Assembly (NCBI RefSeq): GCF_047501175.1
Contig: NZ_JBEQWH010000006.1
Coordinates: forward strand, 1-64,000
Length of the DNA stretch: 64,000 nucleotides
From: Methanoprimaticola sp047501175
GTDB taxonomy: Archaea; Thermoplasmatota; Thermoplasmata; Methanomassiliicoccales; Methanomethylophilaceae
Direction: 5' to 3'
The notes under the pieces are model-generated. The model had not been told where the DNA came from, did no database searches, and saw only the letters and a program-made list of their open reading frames with translations. Below are positions 7,702 through 16,554 of this stretch, piece after piece. The position numbers were made by a program, and so were the translations under genes. Each line of letters opens with the position of its first letter. Within the stretch, counting starts at the first letter, position 1.

Positions 7702-8983
7702 CATCAAGCGCATCCTATGGGGGGACGATGTCCGTCGCGCCACCACCGTCATGGCGGCGCTGTTCCTGGTCGCCTGCATAGTGTACCTGCTCGTCGTGTA
7801 CTTCGCGGGCATCGAGACGGAGGTCATCCGCGACAGGTTCTGGAAGAACGCGGAACCGCTGTTCAACGGGGAGTTCCCCGTGATGGAGTATCCTCCCCTG
7901 GCGATAGTCTTCATAGCCATACCCAGGTTCTTCGGGAACACGCCCTGGAGCTACGAGACCGCGTATGTGGCGGAGGTGTTCGTATTCGTCGTCATAGGCC
8001 TACTGCTCGTGTCCAGGCTGGCCCGCGTCCTGGGGTATGACCGCATCAAGGCGATGATGGCCTACTCCATACTCGTGGTCCTGATGATCGAGTTCGTCCT
8101 GGACCGGTTCGACATATTCGTCATGGTGATCACGCTCGCATCCGTCCTGATGTTCGCCGAGAGGAGGTACAACTGGGCGTTCGTCCTGCTGGCCGTCGGC
8201 GTCCTGGTCAAGCTGTACCCGGCGATCCTGTTCCCGGTATATGTCCTCCTGATGATGAATCAGGGCAGGATGCGCGAGATGGCCGTCGGAGCCGCGTCGT
8301 TCGTGACGGTCGGGCTGGTGGCGGTGGCCGTATGCTGGGTCATAAATCCCGAGATAATAACCAACTTCCTGTCCTACAATTCGGGCAGGCCCCTCCAGAT
8401 CGAGTCGGTGGCGGCCTCCGTGATCTACTTCTTCTCCCTGTTCGGGGTGTCAGACATGTGGATCCAGGAGGCATCCGCCGAGAGCTTCTGGTCGGACAAC
8501 CTCCGCGGGGCGATCCCGGACGCGGTGTCGGAGGTCCTGCTGACGTGCACGGTCATCGGGCTCATCGCGGTATGGGTCCTCTCCGCGTACCTTCTGAAGC
8601 GTCATCCCGGACAGGGATCGAGGCTGGCCGCACTCGCGATGCTGGCATGCATGCTGGTGTTCCTGGTGGTCAACAAGGTGTTCTCCTCGCAGTACGTCAT
8701 CTGGCTTATCGGCCCGGTGCTGCTGGTCATGCTGGTCTGCAACGACGGGTTCGGGAGGAGGGTGTTCATGCTGACCGTCGCCATCATCCTCCTCACGCAG
8801 CTGAACTTCGCATACAACATAGGGTACCTGGGAGGCGGGGACGCCATCAATTCCCTGGGGATGGCGATCCTGTTGGTCAGGAACATCCTGACGGTGTACA
8901 TGTTGGCGGTCGTCCTCCGCAGGATGTTCTCTGTCGGTGACGGGGATGCGGACGGACAGGGGTCCGACGCCGTCCTCGCCTAA
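7694..8983 (+). CDS. GT87/PIG-M-like membrane glycosyltransferase
   Basis: A 429-residue protein with about ten membrane helices in the GT-C layout. The first outer loop (residues ~40-75) carries the acidic start, and the MEYPPL segment is typical of polyprenyl-phosphate mannosyltransferase-like GT87 (DUF2029) proteins; VLDRFDIF near 137 and VLVKLYPAILFP near 173 also fit. Such enzymes move a sugar from a polyprenyl phosphate to an outer-face acceptor such as a lipid glycan. The start at 7694 overlaps the preceding stop. The donor and acceptor are not readable here. Confidence 0.65.
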   Translation: MSDIKRILWGDDVRRATTVMAALFLVACIVYLLVVYFAGIETEVIRDRFWKNAEPLFNGEFPVMEYPPLAIVFIAIPRFFGNTPWSYETAYVAEVFVFVVIGLLLVSRLARVLGYDRIKAMMAYSILVVLMIEFVLDRFDIFVMVITLASVLMFAERRYNWAFVLLAVGVLVKLYPAILFPVYVLLMMNQGRMREMAVGAASFVTVGLVAVAVCWVINPEIITNFLSYNSGRPLQIESVAASVIYFFSLFGVSDMWIQEASAESFWSDNLRGAIPDAVSEVLLTCTVIGLIAVWVLSAYLLKRHPGQGSRLAALAMLACMLVFLVVNKVFSSQYVIWLIGPVLLVMLVCNDGFGRRVFMLTVAIILLTQLNFAYNIGYLGGGDAINSLGMAILLVRNILTVYMLAVVLRRMFSVGDGDADGQGSDAVLA

Positions 8984-8985
8984 CC

Positions 8986-8994
8986 ATTAAATAA
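8986..8994 (+). promoter_or_regulatory. TATA box for the L7Ae ribosomal operon
   Basis: The sequence attaaataa lies about 85 nt upstream of ATG 9075, which predicts a leader of about 60 nt, unusually long for this window. The leader contains the hairpin GGCGC-gcttga-GCGCC flanked by purine mismatches. Confidence 0.6.
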
Positions 8995-9074
8995 GAGCAT
9001 CAGATAGGTCGGGCCTGCTCTCAGAGCCGATGAATGATGAAGGCGCGCTTGAGCGCCGGAAAGAGGTAATTGAA

Positions 9075-9440
9075 ATGTCCGTATACGTGAAATTCGAGAC
9101 TCCCAAGGAGATTTCTGACAAAGCCTACTCCCTCGCCGAGATGGCAAGGGATGGCGGCAAGATCAAGAAGGGAACCAACGAGGTCACCAAGGTCGTCGAG
9201 CGCGGCAACGCCGCCATCGTCATCATGGCCGCAGACGTCGAGCCTCCCGAGATCCTCGCCCACATGCCCGCACTGTGCGACGAGAGGAACGTCCCCTACG
9301 TCTACGTTCCCAGCAAGACCGAGCTCGGTACCGCTATCGGCCTCGACAAGCCCACCGCTTCCATCGCAATCATGGATGTCGGAAAGGGAAAGGCCCTCTG
9401 CGACGAGATCGCCCAGGCAGTCAAGAACCTGAAAGGCTGA
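9075..9440 (+). CDS. rpl7ae: ribosomal protein L7Ae
   Basis: A 121-residue L7Ae, the kink-turn-binding protein of archaeal ribosomes, C/D and H/ACA RNPs and RNase P. The family core is intact: GTNEVTKVVERGNAAIVIMA near residue 34, ADVEPPEILAHMP near 54, and YVYVPSKTELGTAIG near 76. Start ATG 9075 has an agaggt Shine-Dalgarno sequence 7 nt upstream; an in-frame ATG at 9030 would add 15 residues not expected in L7Ae. It heads the conserved cluster rpl7ae-rps28e-rpl24e-ndk-infB. L7Ae is known to repress its own mRNA through a kink-turn in other archaea, and the leader here has a candidate. Confidence 0.96.
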   Translation: MSVYVKFETPKEISDKAYSLAEMARDGGKIKKGTNEVTKVVERGNAAIVIMAADVEPPEILAHMPALCDERNVPYVYVPSKTELGTAIGLDKPTASIAIMDVGKGKALCDEIAQAVKNLKG

Positions 9441-9452
9441 AGGTGAACTGGA

Positions 9453-9665
9453 ATGGTAGACACCGACAGCATACCCGCCGAGGTCGTCGAGGTCATCGGC
9501 AGGACCGGAATGACCGGGGAGGCAACCCAGGTCAAGGTCCGTGTCCTCGATGGACGCGACAAGGGCAGGATCATCACCAGGAACATCATGGGACCCGTCA
9601 GGATGGGAGACATCCTCATGCTGAGGGAGACATCCAGAGAAGCCAGGAAACTGGGAATGAGGTGA
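9453..9665 (+). CDS. rps28e: ribosomal protein S28e
   Basis: A 70-residue S28e of the small subunit. The diagnostic centre EVIGRTGMTGEATQVKVRVL and the C-terminal MGDILMLRETSREARKL match the family along its length. It lies 12 nt after rpl7ae and 5 nt before rpl24e in the same operon. Confidence 0.96.
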   Translation: MVDTDSIPAEVVEVIGRTGMTGEATQVKVRVLDGRDKGRIITRNIMGPVRMGDILMLRETSREARKLGMR

Positions 9666-9670
9666 TTCGA

Positions 9671-9910
9671 ATGGTCGACACTTCCAGGAAATGCTCCTTC
9701 TGCGGGGCATCCATCGAACCCGGTACCGGCAAGATGTACGTCAAGAAGGACGGGACCATCCTGTTCTTCGAGTCCAACAAGTGCTACAAGAACATGATCG
9801 AGCTGAAGAGGGTCGCCAGGACCACCCTGTGGACCGAGAAGGCACAGATCGAGAAGGCGACCAAGCTCAAGGCCCTGGAGAAGTCCGAGGCCTCCGATAA
9901 CGCGGAGTGA
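9671..9910 (+). CDS. rpl24e: ribosomal protein L24e
   Basis: A 79-residue zinc-ribbon protein of the large subunit. The zinc site is CSFCGASIEPGTGKMYVKKD near residue 8 with a second half near 30 (FFESNKCYKN), where one expected cysteine is present; the family signature SNKCYKNM is intact. The C-terminus is lysine-rich. ATG 9671 has a ggtg 6-9 nt upstream at the end of rps28e. Confidence 0.95.
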   Translation: MVDTSRKCSFCGASIEPGTGKMYVKKDGTILFFESNKCYKNMIELKRVARTTLWTEKAQIEKATKLKALEKSEASDNAE

Positions 9911-9915
9911 TCCCG

Positions 9916-10365
9916 ATGGAGCAGACCTACCTCATGGTCAAGCCCGACGGAGTCCAGCGCGGACTCTGCGGCGAGATCGTCTCCCGCTTCGAGAAGAAGG
10001 GGCTGAAGATCGTCGGCATGAAGCTGATGACCATCTCCAAGGAGACTGCGGAGAACCACTACGGGGAGCACAAGGGCAAGCCCTTCTTCCCCTCGCTGAT
10101 CTCCTACATCACCTCCGGGCCCGTCCTCGCGATGGTCCTCGAGGGAGAGAACGCCGTGACGATCTGCAGGGGAATGATGGGGAAGACCAACCCTGCCGAG
10201 TCCGCACCTGGGACCATACGCGGAGACTACGCCATGGTCACCGGCATGAACATCATCCACGGTTCCGATTCCGTCGAGTCCGCCAAGAGGGAGATCTCCA
10301 TCTTCTTCAAGCCCGAGGAGCTCATCTCCTACGAGAGAACCTCGGACAAGTGGATCTACGAGTGA
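9916..10365 (+). CDS. ndk: nucleoside diphosphate kinase
   Basis: A 149-residue NDK, which transfers the gamma phosphate between nucleoside triphosphates and diphosphates. YLMVKPDGVQRG opens the domain, and the catalytic histidine is in NIIHGSDS near residue 114. ATG 9916 has GGAG 8 nt upstream; a GTG at 9907 in frame is less well placed. It sits between rpl24e and infB, its usual archaeal neighbourhood. Confidence 0.96.
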   Translation: MEQTYLMVKPDGVQRGLCGEIVSRFEKKGLKIVGMKLMTISKETAENHYGEHKGKPFFPSLISYITSGPVLAMVLEGENAVTICRGMMGKTNPAESAPGTIRGDYAMVTGMNIIHGSDSVESAKREISIFFKPEELISYERTSDKWIYE

Positions 10366-10421
10366 TACGATCGCGAAACTCCTTACCAAAACCACTTATC
10401 CTATTACTGAGGTGTTTAATT

Positions 10422-12170
10422 ATGGCCATAAGGCAACCCGTTGTCAGCGTTCTGGGTCATGTCGACCACGGCAAGACCAAGCTTCTTGACCGCATCAGAG
10501 GCACCTCGGTCCAGGCAAGGGAGGCCGGCGCCATCACCCAGCATATCGGCGCCACCGAGGTCCCCATCGACCACATCTACAAGATGTGCGGTTCGATCAT
10601 CGGAGGGAAGAAATTCGATGTCCCGGGACTCCTGTTCATCGACACCCCCGGGCACCAGTCCTTCGTGACCCTCCGTGCCAGGGGAGGGTCCCTTGCCGAT
10701 CTCGCGGTCCTAGTCATCGATGTGAGGGAGGGCCTGATGCCCCAGACGATCGAGTCGATACGCATCCTGAGACAGTACAAGACCCCCTTCGTCATCGCCC
10801 TCAACAAGATCGACACCATCGAGGGGTGGATCTCGGAGGAGGGAAGGCCCTTCATCCTATCGGAGAGGCAACAGCAGGACCACACGCACGCGGTCTTCGA
10901 CGAGAAGATGTACAATGTCATCGCGCAGCTCGCTCAGGAAGGCATCTCGTCCGACAGATACGACAGGATAGACGACTTCACCAAGGCCGTGGCACTGGTG
11001 CCCATCAGCGCGAAGGCCGGGGAGGGGATACAGGACCTCCTGCTAGTCCTCATCGGTCTGGCCCAGCGCTTCCTGGAGACCCAGCTCGAGAAAGGGGAGG
11101 GACCGGGGAAGGGGACCATCCTGGAGATCAAGGAGGAGCGCGGACTAGGAAAGACCCTGGACATGATCCTCTACTCCGGTACACTGAGGAAGGGGGACAC
11201 CATCGCGATGGGGACGCGCGGCGCACCCGTCGTCACGAAGATCAAGGCCATCCTGAAGCCGAAGCCTCTCGATGAGATCCGCGATCCCAGGGACCGCTTC
11301 GACTCCGTCAAGGAGCTCCATGCCGCCGCAGGGGTCAAGATTTCCACTCAGAACTGCGAGGGAGTCATCGCAGGTGCTCCCATCATCGTGGTGAAGGGTC
11401 CGAACGACCCTGCCATAAAGGCTCTCGCCGAGGAGACCAGCATCAAGATCGAGACCCAGGAGAACGGCGTCACGATAAAGGCGGACGCCATCGGGTCGCT
11501 GGAGGCGCTCGCGTACGAGGCTAAGGCGCACAACATCCCCATCAGGAAGTACGGTATCGGGGAGATCACGCGCAGGGACATAGTCGAGACCGCGTACGCG
11601 GACAAGAAGAACTGTGTCATCCTGGGGTTCAACTCCGCCCTGTCCAAGGATGCCGAGGCCGAGCTCGCCAACCACGAGGACCTGAAGGTCTTCAGCAACC
11701 AGATCGTGTACCAGCTCATCGACGACTACATCGAGTGGGTGGAGGAGAGCAAGAAGCAGACCGACTCCGACAAGAGGGCGGTGTTCTCGTTCCCTGCCAA
11801 GTTCGTCGTGCTTCCCAACTGCATCTTCCGCGCCAGCAAGCCCGCCATCGTCGGTGTCAGGGTGCTTGCCGGCAGGATACGCCCCGGGGAGAACCTCATA
11901 GGTCCTGACGGACGCGACATGGGGAGGATCAAGAGCATACGCATCGGCGAGGACGTCCAGAAGGAGGCCAAGCAGGGCGACGAGGTCGCGGTCGCCATAG
12001 AGGGTGTGACCGTCGGGAGGCAGATCGACGAGGAGAACGTCGTGTATGTGGACCTCATCGAATCCGGATACAAGCAGCTCCAGGGCCTCGAACTGACAGC
12101 CGACGAGAAGATGACCATGGAGGAGACCGTGGCCATCAAGAGGAAGGAAGAGCCTTTCTGGGGAATGTGA
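10422..12170 (+). CDS. infB: translation initiation factor aIF5B (IF-2 family GTPase)
   Basis: A 582-residue aIF5B, the subunit-joining GTPase of translation initiation. GTPase motifs are G1 GHVDHGKT near residue 12, G3 DTPGHQSF near 76 and G4 NKID near 130. Domain II follows near 230, domain III in the middle and the C-terminal domain IV near 460-580, giving the normal archaeal length without a long N-terminal extension. ATG 10422 has gaggt 8 nt upstream. Confidence 0.96.
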   Translation: MAIRQPVVSVLGHVDHGKTKLLDRIRGTSVQAREAGAITQHIGATEVPIDHIYKMCGSIIGGKKFDVPGLLFIDTPGHQSFVTLRARGGSLADLAVLVIDVREGLMPQTIESIRILRQYKTPFVIALNKIDTIEGWISEEGRPFILSERQQQDHTHAVFDEKMYNVIAQLAQEGISSDRYDRIDDFTKAVALVPISAKAGEGIQDLLLVLIGLAQRFLETQLEKGEGPGKGTILEIKEERGLGKTLDMILYSGTLRKGDTIAMGTRGAPVVTKIKAILKPKPLDEIRDPRDRFDSVKELHAAAGVKISTQNCEGVIAGAPIIVVKGPNDPAIKALAEETSIKIETQENGVTIKADAIGSLEALAYEAKAHNIPIRKYGIGEITRRDIVETAYADKKNCVILGFNSALSKDAEAELANHEDLKVFSNQIVYQLIDDYIEWVEESKKQTDSDKRAVFSFPAKFVVLPNCIFRASKPAIVGVRVLAGRIRPGENLIGPDGRDMGRIKSIRIGEDVQKEAKQGDEVAVAIEGVTVGRQIDEENVVYVDLIESGYKQLQGLELTADEKMTMEETVAIKRKEEPFWGM

Positions 12171-12182
12171 CGGGGGCGACCC

Positions 12183-13538
12183 TTGACATATCTCACAGTC
12201 CCCTTCTTCACGTACATCTTCGCAGTGCTGCCGGTCTGGCTGCCGCTATTGGCAGTGGACCTGGCGGCGCTGTACATACTCCTGTTCAGGGAGAGGTTCG
12301 ATCCCAGGACCTTCGTGTTCTGGGTGGCCATAGTGTTCATCCTGCCGTTCGCGGGGTTCATACTGTACCTCATGTTCGGATGCACCCTGTTCATGCGGTC
12401 GGACGGGAGCAGGAAGCACGCATCCGACCGCAAGTACATGGCCGGTGTGCAGTCGGACACCCCCGATGGCGACACCCGCCTGTCCCGCATCCTATCGGAG
12501 TCCGGTGCCGACATATACACGTCAGGCAACGATGTGAGGCTCCATTGGGACATGGGTGCGGACGGACGCGACTTCCTGAGCATCATCGAGACGGCCGAGA
12601 GGACCATACACCTGGAGATATTCGGCCTGCCCCGCGACAAGGCACTCGTGCAGGCCCTGGAGAGGAAGGCACGGGACGGCCTGGAGGTCAGGTTGATCAC
12701 ATCCGTCGTCGGGTTCGGAAGGACCCCTGGGCTGCACGCCCTGAGGTCCGCAGGGGTGAGGCATGCGACGTTCCACAGCGGGTTGAACTCGCTGTTCATG
12801 ATCAAGACCGCGAACCGCTGTCTCAGGGAGATCCTAGTGGTCGACGGCGACCACGCATTGACCGGGCTGGGGGCGGGGATCGAGATCAAGGGTCCCGCGG
12901 CCGCCCGTCTGGACCGCAGGTTCATCGCGGACTGGGAGCACGCCTCCGGAGAGGTCTGCGACATCGTCGACTATGACGGAGGGCCCAAAGGCGGATGCGG
13001 GGTCCAGTGCGTATCGTCCGGGCCGGACTCTCCCGGTCTTCCCATGTTGCACGGCTACTCGGAGTTGATCTCCGGCGCGAGGCAGAGGCTGTACGTCACG
13101 TTCCCCTATCTCGTCCCGACGGACGACATGTACAACGCGGTGAAGCAGGCGGCCATAGCCGGCACGGATGTCAGGATACTCATCCCCGCCAAGTGCAGGC
13201 ATTGGTATCAGGCATGGAACTCCCTCGCGGCATCCAATCCCCTGATGATGTCAGGTGTCCGGGTGTACTTCGCCCCCAAGGCATTGGTCAAGTGCCTGGC
13301 GGTGGCGGACGGAAAGGTCTGCGCCGTGGGATCGGGGATATTCAATTCCCGCTCCATGAGGGCGGACTACGGGGAGAACGTCGTCGTGTTCTCGGAGGAT
13401 GCGGCAGGGGATGCCGAGCGCGAGTTCCTGTCCGAGCTGGAGGATGCCACCGAGTGCCTGCCCGAGGAGTACAGCCGTCGCAGCTTCACGGACATGCTGA
13501 AGATCGCGGTGTCCCGCATGTTCATGTTCTTCAACTGA
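12183..13538 (+). CDS. cardiolipin synthase-like protein with broken HKD motifs
   Basis: A 451-residue protein with the bacterial cardiolipin synthase architecture: two N-terminal membrane helices (residues 5-30 and 42-65), then two phospholipase D domains. Both catalytic HxK(x)4D motifs are degenerate: the first reads NRCLREILVVDG near residue 218 (H to L, K to E) and the second LVKCLAVADG near 370 (H to L, with one extra residue). Without both histidines the phosphatidyl transfer reaction is not expected. The start is TTG at 12183, 12 nt after infB, with no better start. It may bind lipid headgroups or be an evolving pseudoenzyme. Confidence 0.75.
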   Translation: MTYLTVPFFTYIFAVLPVWLPLLAVDLAALYILLFRERFDPRTFVFWVAIVFILPFAGFILYLMFGCTLFMRSDGSRKHASDRKYMAGVQSDTPDGDTRLSRILSESGADIYTSGNDVRLHWDMGADGRDFLSIIETAERTIHLEIFGLPRDKALVQALERKARDGLEVRLITSVVGFGRTPGLHALRSAGVRHATFHSGLNSLFMIKTANRCLREILVVDGDHALTGLGAGIEIKGPAAARLDRRFIADWEHASGEVCDIVDYDGGPKGGCGVQCVSSGPDSPGLPMLHGYSELISGARQRLYVTFPYLVPTDDMYNAVKQAAIAGTDVRILIPAKCRHWYQAWNSLAASNPLMMSGVRVYFAPKALVKCLAVADGKVCAVGSGIFNSRSMRADYGENVVVFSEDAAGDAEREFLSELEDATECLPEEYSRRSFTDMLKIAVSRMFMFFN

Positions 13539-13574
13539 GTCCCGGGCCCGGCGTCGTGCTTTAAAAGCAATACC

Positions 13575-13583
13575 TTTATTAAT
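13575..13583 (+). promoter_or_regulatory. TATA box for rps6e-eIF2gamma operon
   Basis: The sequence tttattaat lies 39 nt upstream of ATG 13618, leaving a short leader with an aggtg ribosome-binding site 6 nt before the start. Confidence 0.6.
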
Positions 13584-13617
13584 GCGCCCCTGATAGCCGA
13601 CCCCTACAGGTGTTCAA

Positions 13618-14028
13618 ATGGCAGACTTCAAAGTCATAGTGAACGATGTTAAGACTGGAAAGTCTTACAATGTCGCGGTCACCGGTCACCACGCGAACTC
13701 TCTGATTGGCGTAAGCATCGGAGAGGTCGTCGACGGAGTGTTCGTTGGCCTTCCCGAATACAAGCTCAAGATCACTGGCGGATCCGACAGGAACGGAACT
13801 CCCATGAGGGGGGACCTTCCCGGAAACAAGAGGGTCAAGCTCCTTCTGTCCGACGGTCTCGGATTCCACGAGATCTACCACGGTGAGAGGAGGAGGGTCG
13901 CCGTTCGTGGTGCCACGATCTCCGACGCAATCGTCCAGATCAACATGAAGGTAACCGAGTACGGACCCAAGACCATAGAGGAGATCCTCAACCCCGCACC
14001 CGAGGGAGAGGCTCCCGCGGAGAACTGA
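13618..14028 (+). CDS. rps6e: ribosomal protein S6e
   Basis: A 136-residue S6e of the small subunit. The family core KLKITGGSDRNGTPMR near residue 50 and LPGNKRVKLLLSDGLGFH near 68 are intact. The C-terminus is short and acidic, as in archaeal S6e. The stop overlaps the next start by one base, coupling it to aIF2-gamma. Confidence 0.96.
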   Translation: MADFKVIVNDVKTGKSYNVAVTGHHANSLIGVSIGEVVDGVFVGLPEYKLKITGGSDRNGTPMRGDLPGNKRVKLLLSDGLGFHEIYHGERRRVAVRGATISDAIVQINMKVTEYGPKTIEEILNPAPEGEAPAEN

Positions 14029-15266
14029 TGAAAGTTCCAAAGCAGCCCGAGATCAACATCGGGATGATCGGGCACGTCGACCACGGGAAGACGACCCTCA
14101 CAAAGGCTCTCTCCGGCGAGTGGACAGACCGTCACTCGGAGGAGTTGAAGAGAGGGATCTCCATCCGTCTCGGGTATGCTGACGTCGCGTTCTACAAGTG
14201 CCCCGAGTGTCAGGGCGCAGCTTGTTACGGCACCACCAAGAAGTGCAAGAACTGTGGCGCGGATGCCGAGTTCCACAGGGCGGTGTCGTTCGTGGACGCA
14301 CCGGGCCACGAGACTCTCATGGCCACCATGCTGTCCGGAGCCGCCCTGATGGACGGGGCCCTGCTGCTGGTCGCGGCCAACGAGAAGTGTCCCCAGCCCC
14401 AGACCAAGGAGCATCTGATGGCGCTGTCGATCATCGGCATCGACAAGGTCATCATCGTCCAGAACAAGATCGATATCGTCACCAGGGAACAGGCGATCGA
14501 GAACTACAAGCAGATCAAGGAGTTCGTCAAGGGGACAGTCGCGGAGGATGCACCGATCATCCCGATCTCTGCCAACCGCGGCGTCAACATCGACATGCTC
14601 ATCGAGGCCATCGAGGAGCACATCATCTCCAAGATCGTAAGGGATCCCGATGCGACCCCGCTCATGCACGTCGCACGTTCCTTCGACATCAACTCCCCCG
14701 GTGCGAAGCCGGAGGAGCTGAGGGGCGGAGTCCTCGGGGGCAGCCTCATGCAGGGTACCCTGAAGGTAGGGGACGAGATCGAGATCGCTCCCGGAAGGAA
14801 GACCGAGGTCGCAGGGAAGACGGTCTACGAGAATATCCGCGCGACGGTCACATCCCTCGAAGCAGGGGGCAAGTCCGTCAAGAAGGTCGTCCCCGGGGGG
14901 CTTATCGCCATCGGGACCGGACTGGATGCGGCCATAACGAAGTCGGACGGCCTTACCGGAAGGGTCATCGGACGCCCCGGAGAGCTACCTCCCGTGGTCC
15001 ATGACTTCGAGATGAAGACCGTCCTGCTGGACCGTGTGGTCGGTTCGTCGGCAGAGCTCAATGTCGACGAGATCAAGAGCAACGAGCCCCTCATGCTGAG
15101 CGTGGGAACGGCAACCACCGTCGGCGTCGTCAAGAGCGCCAGGGCAGGTTCCGCCGAGGTCACCCTCAAGATCCCCGTATGCATCCTGCCCGGGCAGAGG
15201 GTCGCCATCTCCAGGCGCATCTCCAACAAGTGGAGGCTCATCGGATACGGTATCGTCGAGCAGTGA
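14028..15266 (+). CDS. eif2g: translation initiation factor aIF2 gamma subunit
   Basis: A 412-residue EF-Tu-like GTPase that delivers initiator Met-tRNA. It shows G1 IGHVDHGKTTL near residue 15, the zinc knuckle CPECQGAACYGTTKKC...CG between 57 and 75, G3 DAPGHETL near 90 and G4 QNKIDIV near 144, followed by two beta-barrel domains ending in ISRRISNKWRLIGYG. Length and order are standard. It overlaps rps6e by one base and is followed by a PIN protein, a conserved archaeal order, although rpoE' and spt4 that often follow are absent here. Confidence 0.97.
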   Translation: MKVPKQPEINIGMIGHVDHGKTTLTKALSGEWTDRHSEELKRGISIRLGYADVAFYKCPECQGAACYGTTKKCKNCGADAEFHRAVSFVDAPGHETLMATMLSGAALMDGALLLVAANEKCPQPQTKEHLMALSIIGIDKVIIVQNKIDIVTREQAIENYKQIKEFVKGTVAEDAPIIPISANRGVNIDMLIEAIEEHIISKIVRDPDATPLMHVARSFDINSPGAKPEELRGGVLGGSLMQGTLKVGDEIEIAPGRKTEVAGKTVYENIRATVTSLEAGGKSVKKVVPGGLIAIGTGLDAAITKSDGLTGRVIGRPGELPPVVHDFEMKTVLLDRVVGSSAELNVDEIKSNEPLMLSVGTATTVGVVKSARAGSAEVTLKIPVCILPGQRVAISRRISNKWRLIGYGIVEQ

Positions 15267-15271
15267 TCGTC

Positions 15272-15628
15272 ATGCAGACGGTCGTGCTCGACACAAACGC
15301 CTTACTGATGCCTTTTGAGATCAGGATCAATCTGGACCTCGCCCTGCAGGACCTGCTCGGCGAGGCCAGGATCGTCGTCCCCGGACCGCTGGTGGGGGAG
15401 TTGAAGCATTTGGACCACAAGTTCTCCGGTGCCGCGCTGGCTCTGGCCCGCAAATACGAGATAATCCCGACCGAGGCCACCGGGGACAGCGCCGTGGTGG
15501 AGCTGGCGAAGAGGGAGAACGCCTATGTCCTGACCAATGACAAGGAGCTCCGCAGGCGCCTCAGAAGGGAGAAGGTCCCGCTGATCTATCTGAGATCGGG
15601 GACCCATCTGACCATAGAGTCGTACTGA
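15272..15628 (+). CDS. PIN-domain protein (Fcf1-like nuclease family)
   Basis: A 118-residue single PIN domain. The acidic residues of the metal site are at D7 (VVLDTNALL), near E44 (LVGELKHL), near D76 (TGDSAVVELA) and near D90 (LTNDKELRRR). Archaeal genes of this family beside aIF2-gamma are annotated as Fcf1/Utp23-like rRNA-processing proteins, and no VapB-like antitoxin is adjacent, so a ribosome-related role is more likely than a toxin. ATG 15272 follows the aIF2-gamma stop by 5 nt. Confidence 0.8.
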   Translation: MQTVVLDTNALLMPFEIRINLDLALQDLLGEARIVVPGPLVGELKHLDHKFSGAALALARKYEIIPTEATGDSAVVELAKRENAYVLTNDKELRRRLRREKVPLIYLRSGTHLTIESY

Positions 15629-16459
15629 TCAGATCAGCGGGGACGGAGGCTCCTGAGATCCCTGGCTGGGGTCCCACGCCTTCTTCCCGAGTTCATCCAG
15701 CTTGTCCTGCACGAGTTCCTTTCCTGCGGCGCTGGTCCCGTAGACGGGGACCTTGCGGCCTGCTATGAGGGTATCGGGCCTGTTGGACGCCTCCACACGG
15801 AGATACTTGGATGCGCAGGATGTTATGACATCGAACGTGTCGAATGCGAGTCTCGCGTCCTCTTCCGACATACCGGTGGTGTGGACTCCGACGAGGATCA
15901 ACCTGTCCCCGTACTTCTGGCGCATACTGACGGCATCGCGGACGAACGGCGTGGTGACAGCGACCTTTCCGAATCCCATCGAGAACGCCTTGTCCACACC
16001 GGCGACCATGTCGATCCTCGCGGTCTCCGGGTCGAGCATGTTCTCCGGTCCGATCGCCTCGACGACCTTGGGTATCGGTTCTGTCTCACAGATCCCTGAT
16101 ATGCGGCCACCCATCCCCTGGACGAGCTTCGGGTCCGTGAACACCGCGGTTCCGCACCCGTCCGCGGCTATGACGGCCGCGTCGATCTTCCCGTTCATCA
16201 GAGCGAAGCTGAGTATCTCGGAGATCCCGAACGAGAGGAAATTGGCCATCTCGGTCTCCCTATCCTCGTTGCACATGCCGAAGTGCTCTATGCGGTACTC
16301 GATGTTCTTCCTTATGGATTCACAGTTGAGTTCCTCTATCCCGCGTTTCTCCGCGAAAAGCGGGCAATGCTTGACGCGGGGCTCGGTGACCTCGACGACC
16401 TTTCCATCCACGATGGTCACTCTGCTCAATCCAAGGCATTCCATCACGTGCTTCGACAT
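15629..16459 (-). CDS. putative methanogenesis marker protein 8 (DUF2099)
   Basis: A 276-residue protein of the DUF2099 family, whose members are largely confined to methanogens. Recognised segments are TIVDGKVVEVTEPRVKHCP near residue 15, MANFLSFGISEI near 70, AADGCGTAVFTDPKLVQGMG near 99 and SCASKYLRVEASNR near 215. Two conserved-looking cysteines (C32, C100) are visible. Its biochemical role is unknown to me. It is monocistronic, and its stop abuts the PIN gene stop. Confidence 0.8.
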   Translation of the reverse strand: MSKHVMECLGLSRVTIVDGKVVEVTEPRVKHCPLFAEKRGIEELNCESIRKNIEYRIEHFGMCNEDRETEMANFLSFGISEILSFALMNGKIDAAVIAADGCGTAVFTDPKLVQGMGGRISGICETEPIPKVVEAIGPENMLDPETARIDMVAGVDKAFSMGFGKVAVTTPFVRDAVSMRQKYGDRLILVGVHTTGMSEEDARLAFDTFDVITSCASKYLRVEASNRPDTLIAGRKVPVYGTSAAGKELVQDKLDELGKKAWDPSQGSQEPPSPLI

Positions 16460-16530
16460 GGGTTGACTCCGGTCGGGAATCGATGGTCAGAAAAAAATAA
16501 TCTTCGTTCCGATGGGAATGGAAATGGTTT

Positions 16531-16550
16531 CGTGCCGGGTTCCCGGCACG
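16531..16550 (-). terminator. GC-rich hairpin downstream of cyclophilin gene
   Basis: cgtgccggg-tt-cccggcacg is a perfect 9-bp inverted repeat 5 nt past the end of the minus-strand cyclophilin gene. It resembles the hairpin at 75-96, also just past a minus-strand gene. No long T-run follows. Confidence 0.5.
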
Positions 16551-16554
16551 GGTC

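Noticed and set aside
15272..15628. VapC-type toxin
   Set aside because: No antitoxin gene is adjacent and the position after aIF2-gamma is the conserved place of an Fcf1-like PIN protein.
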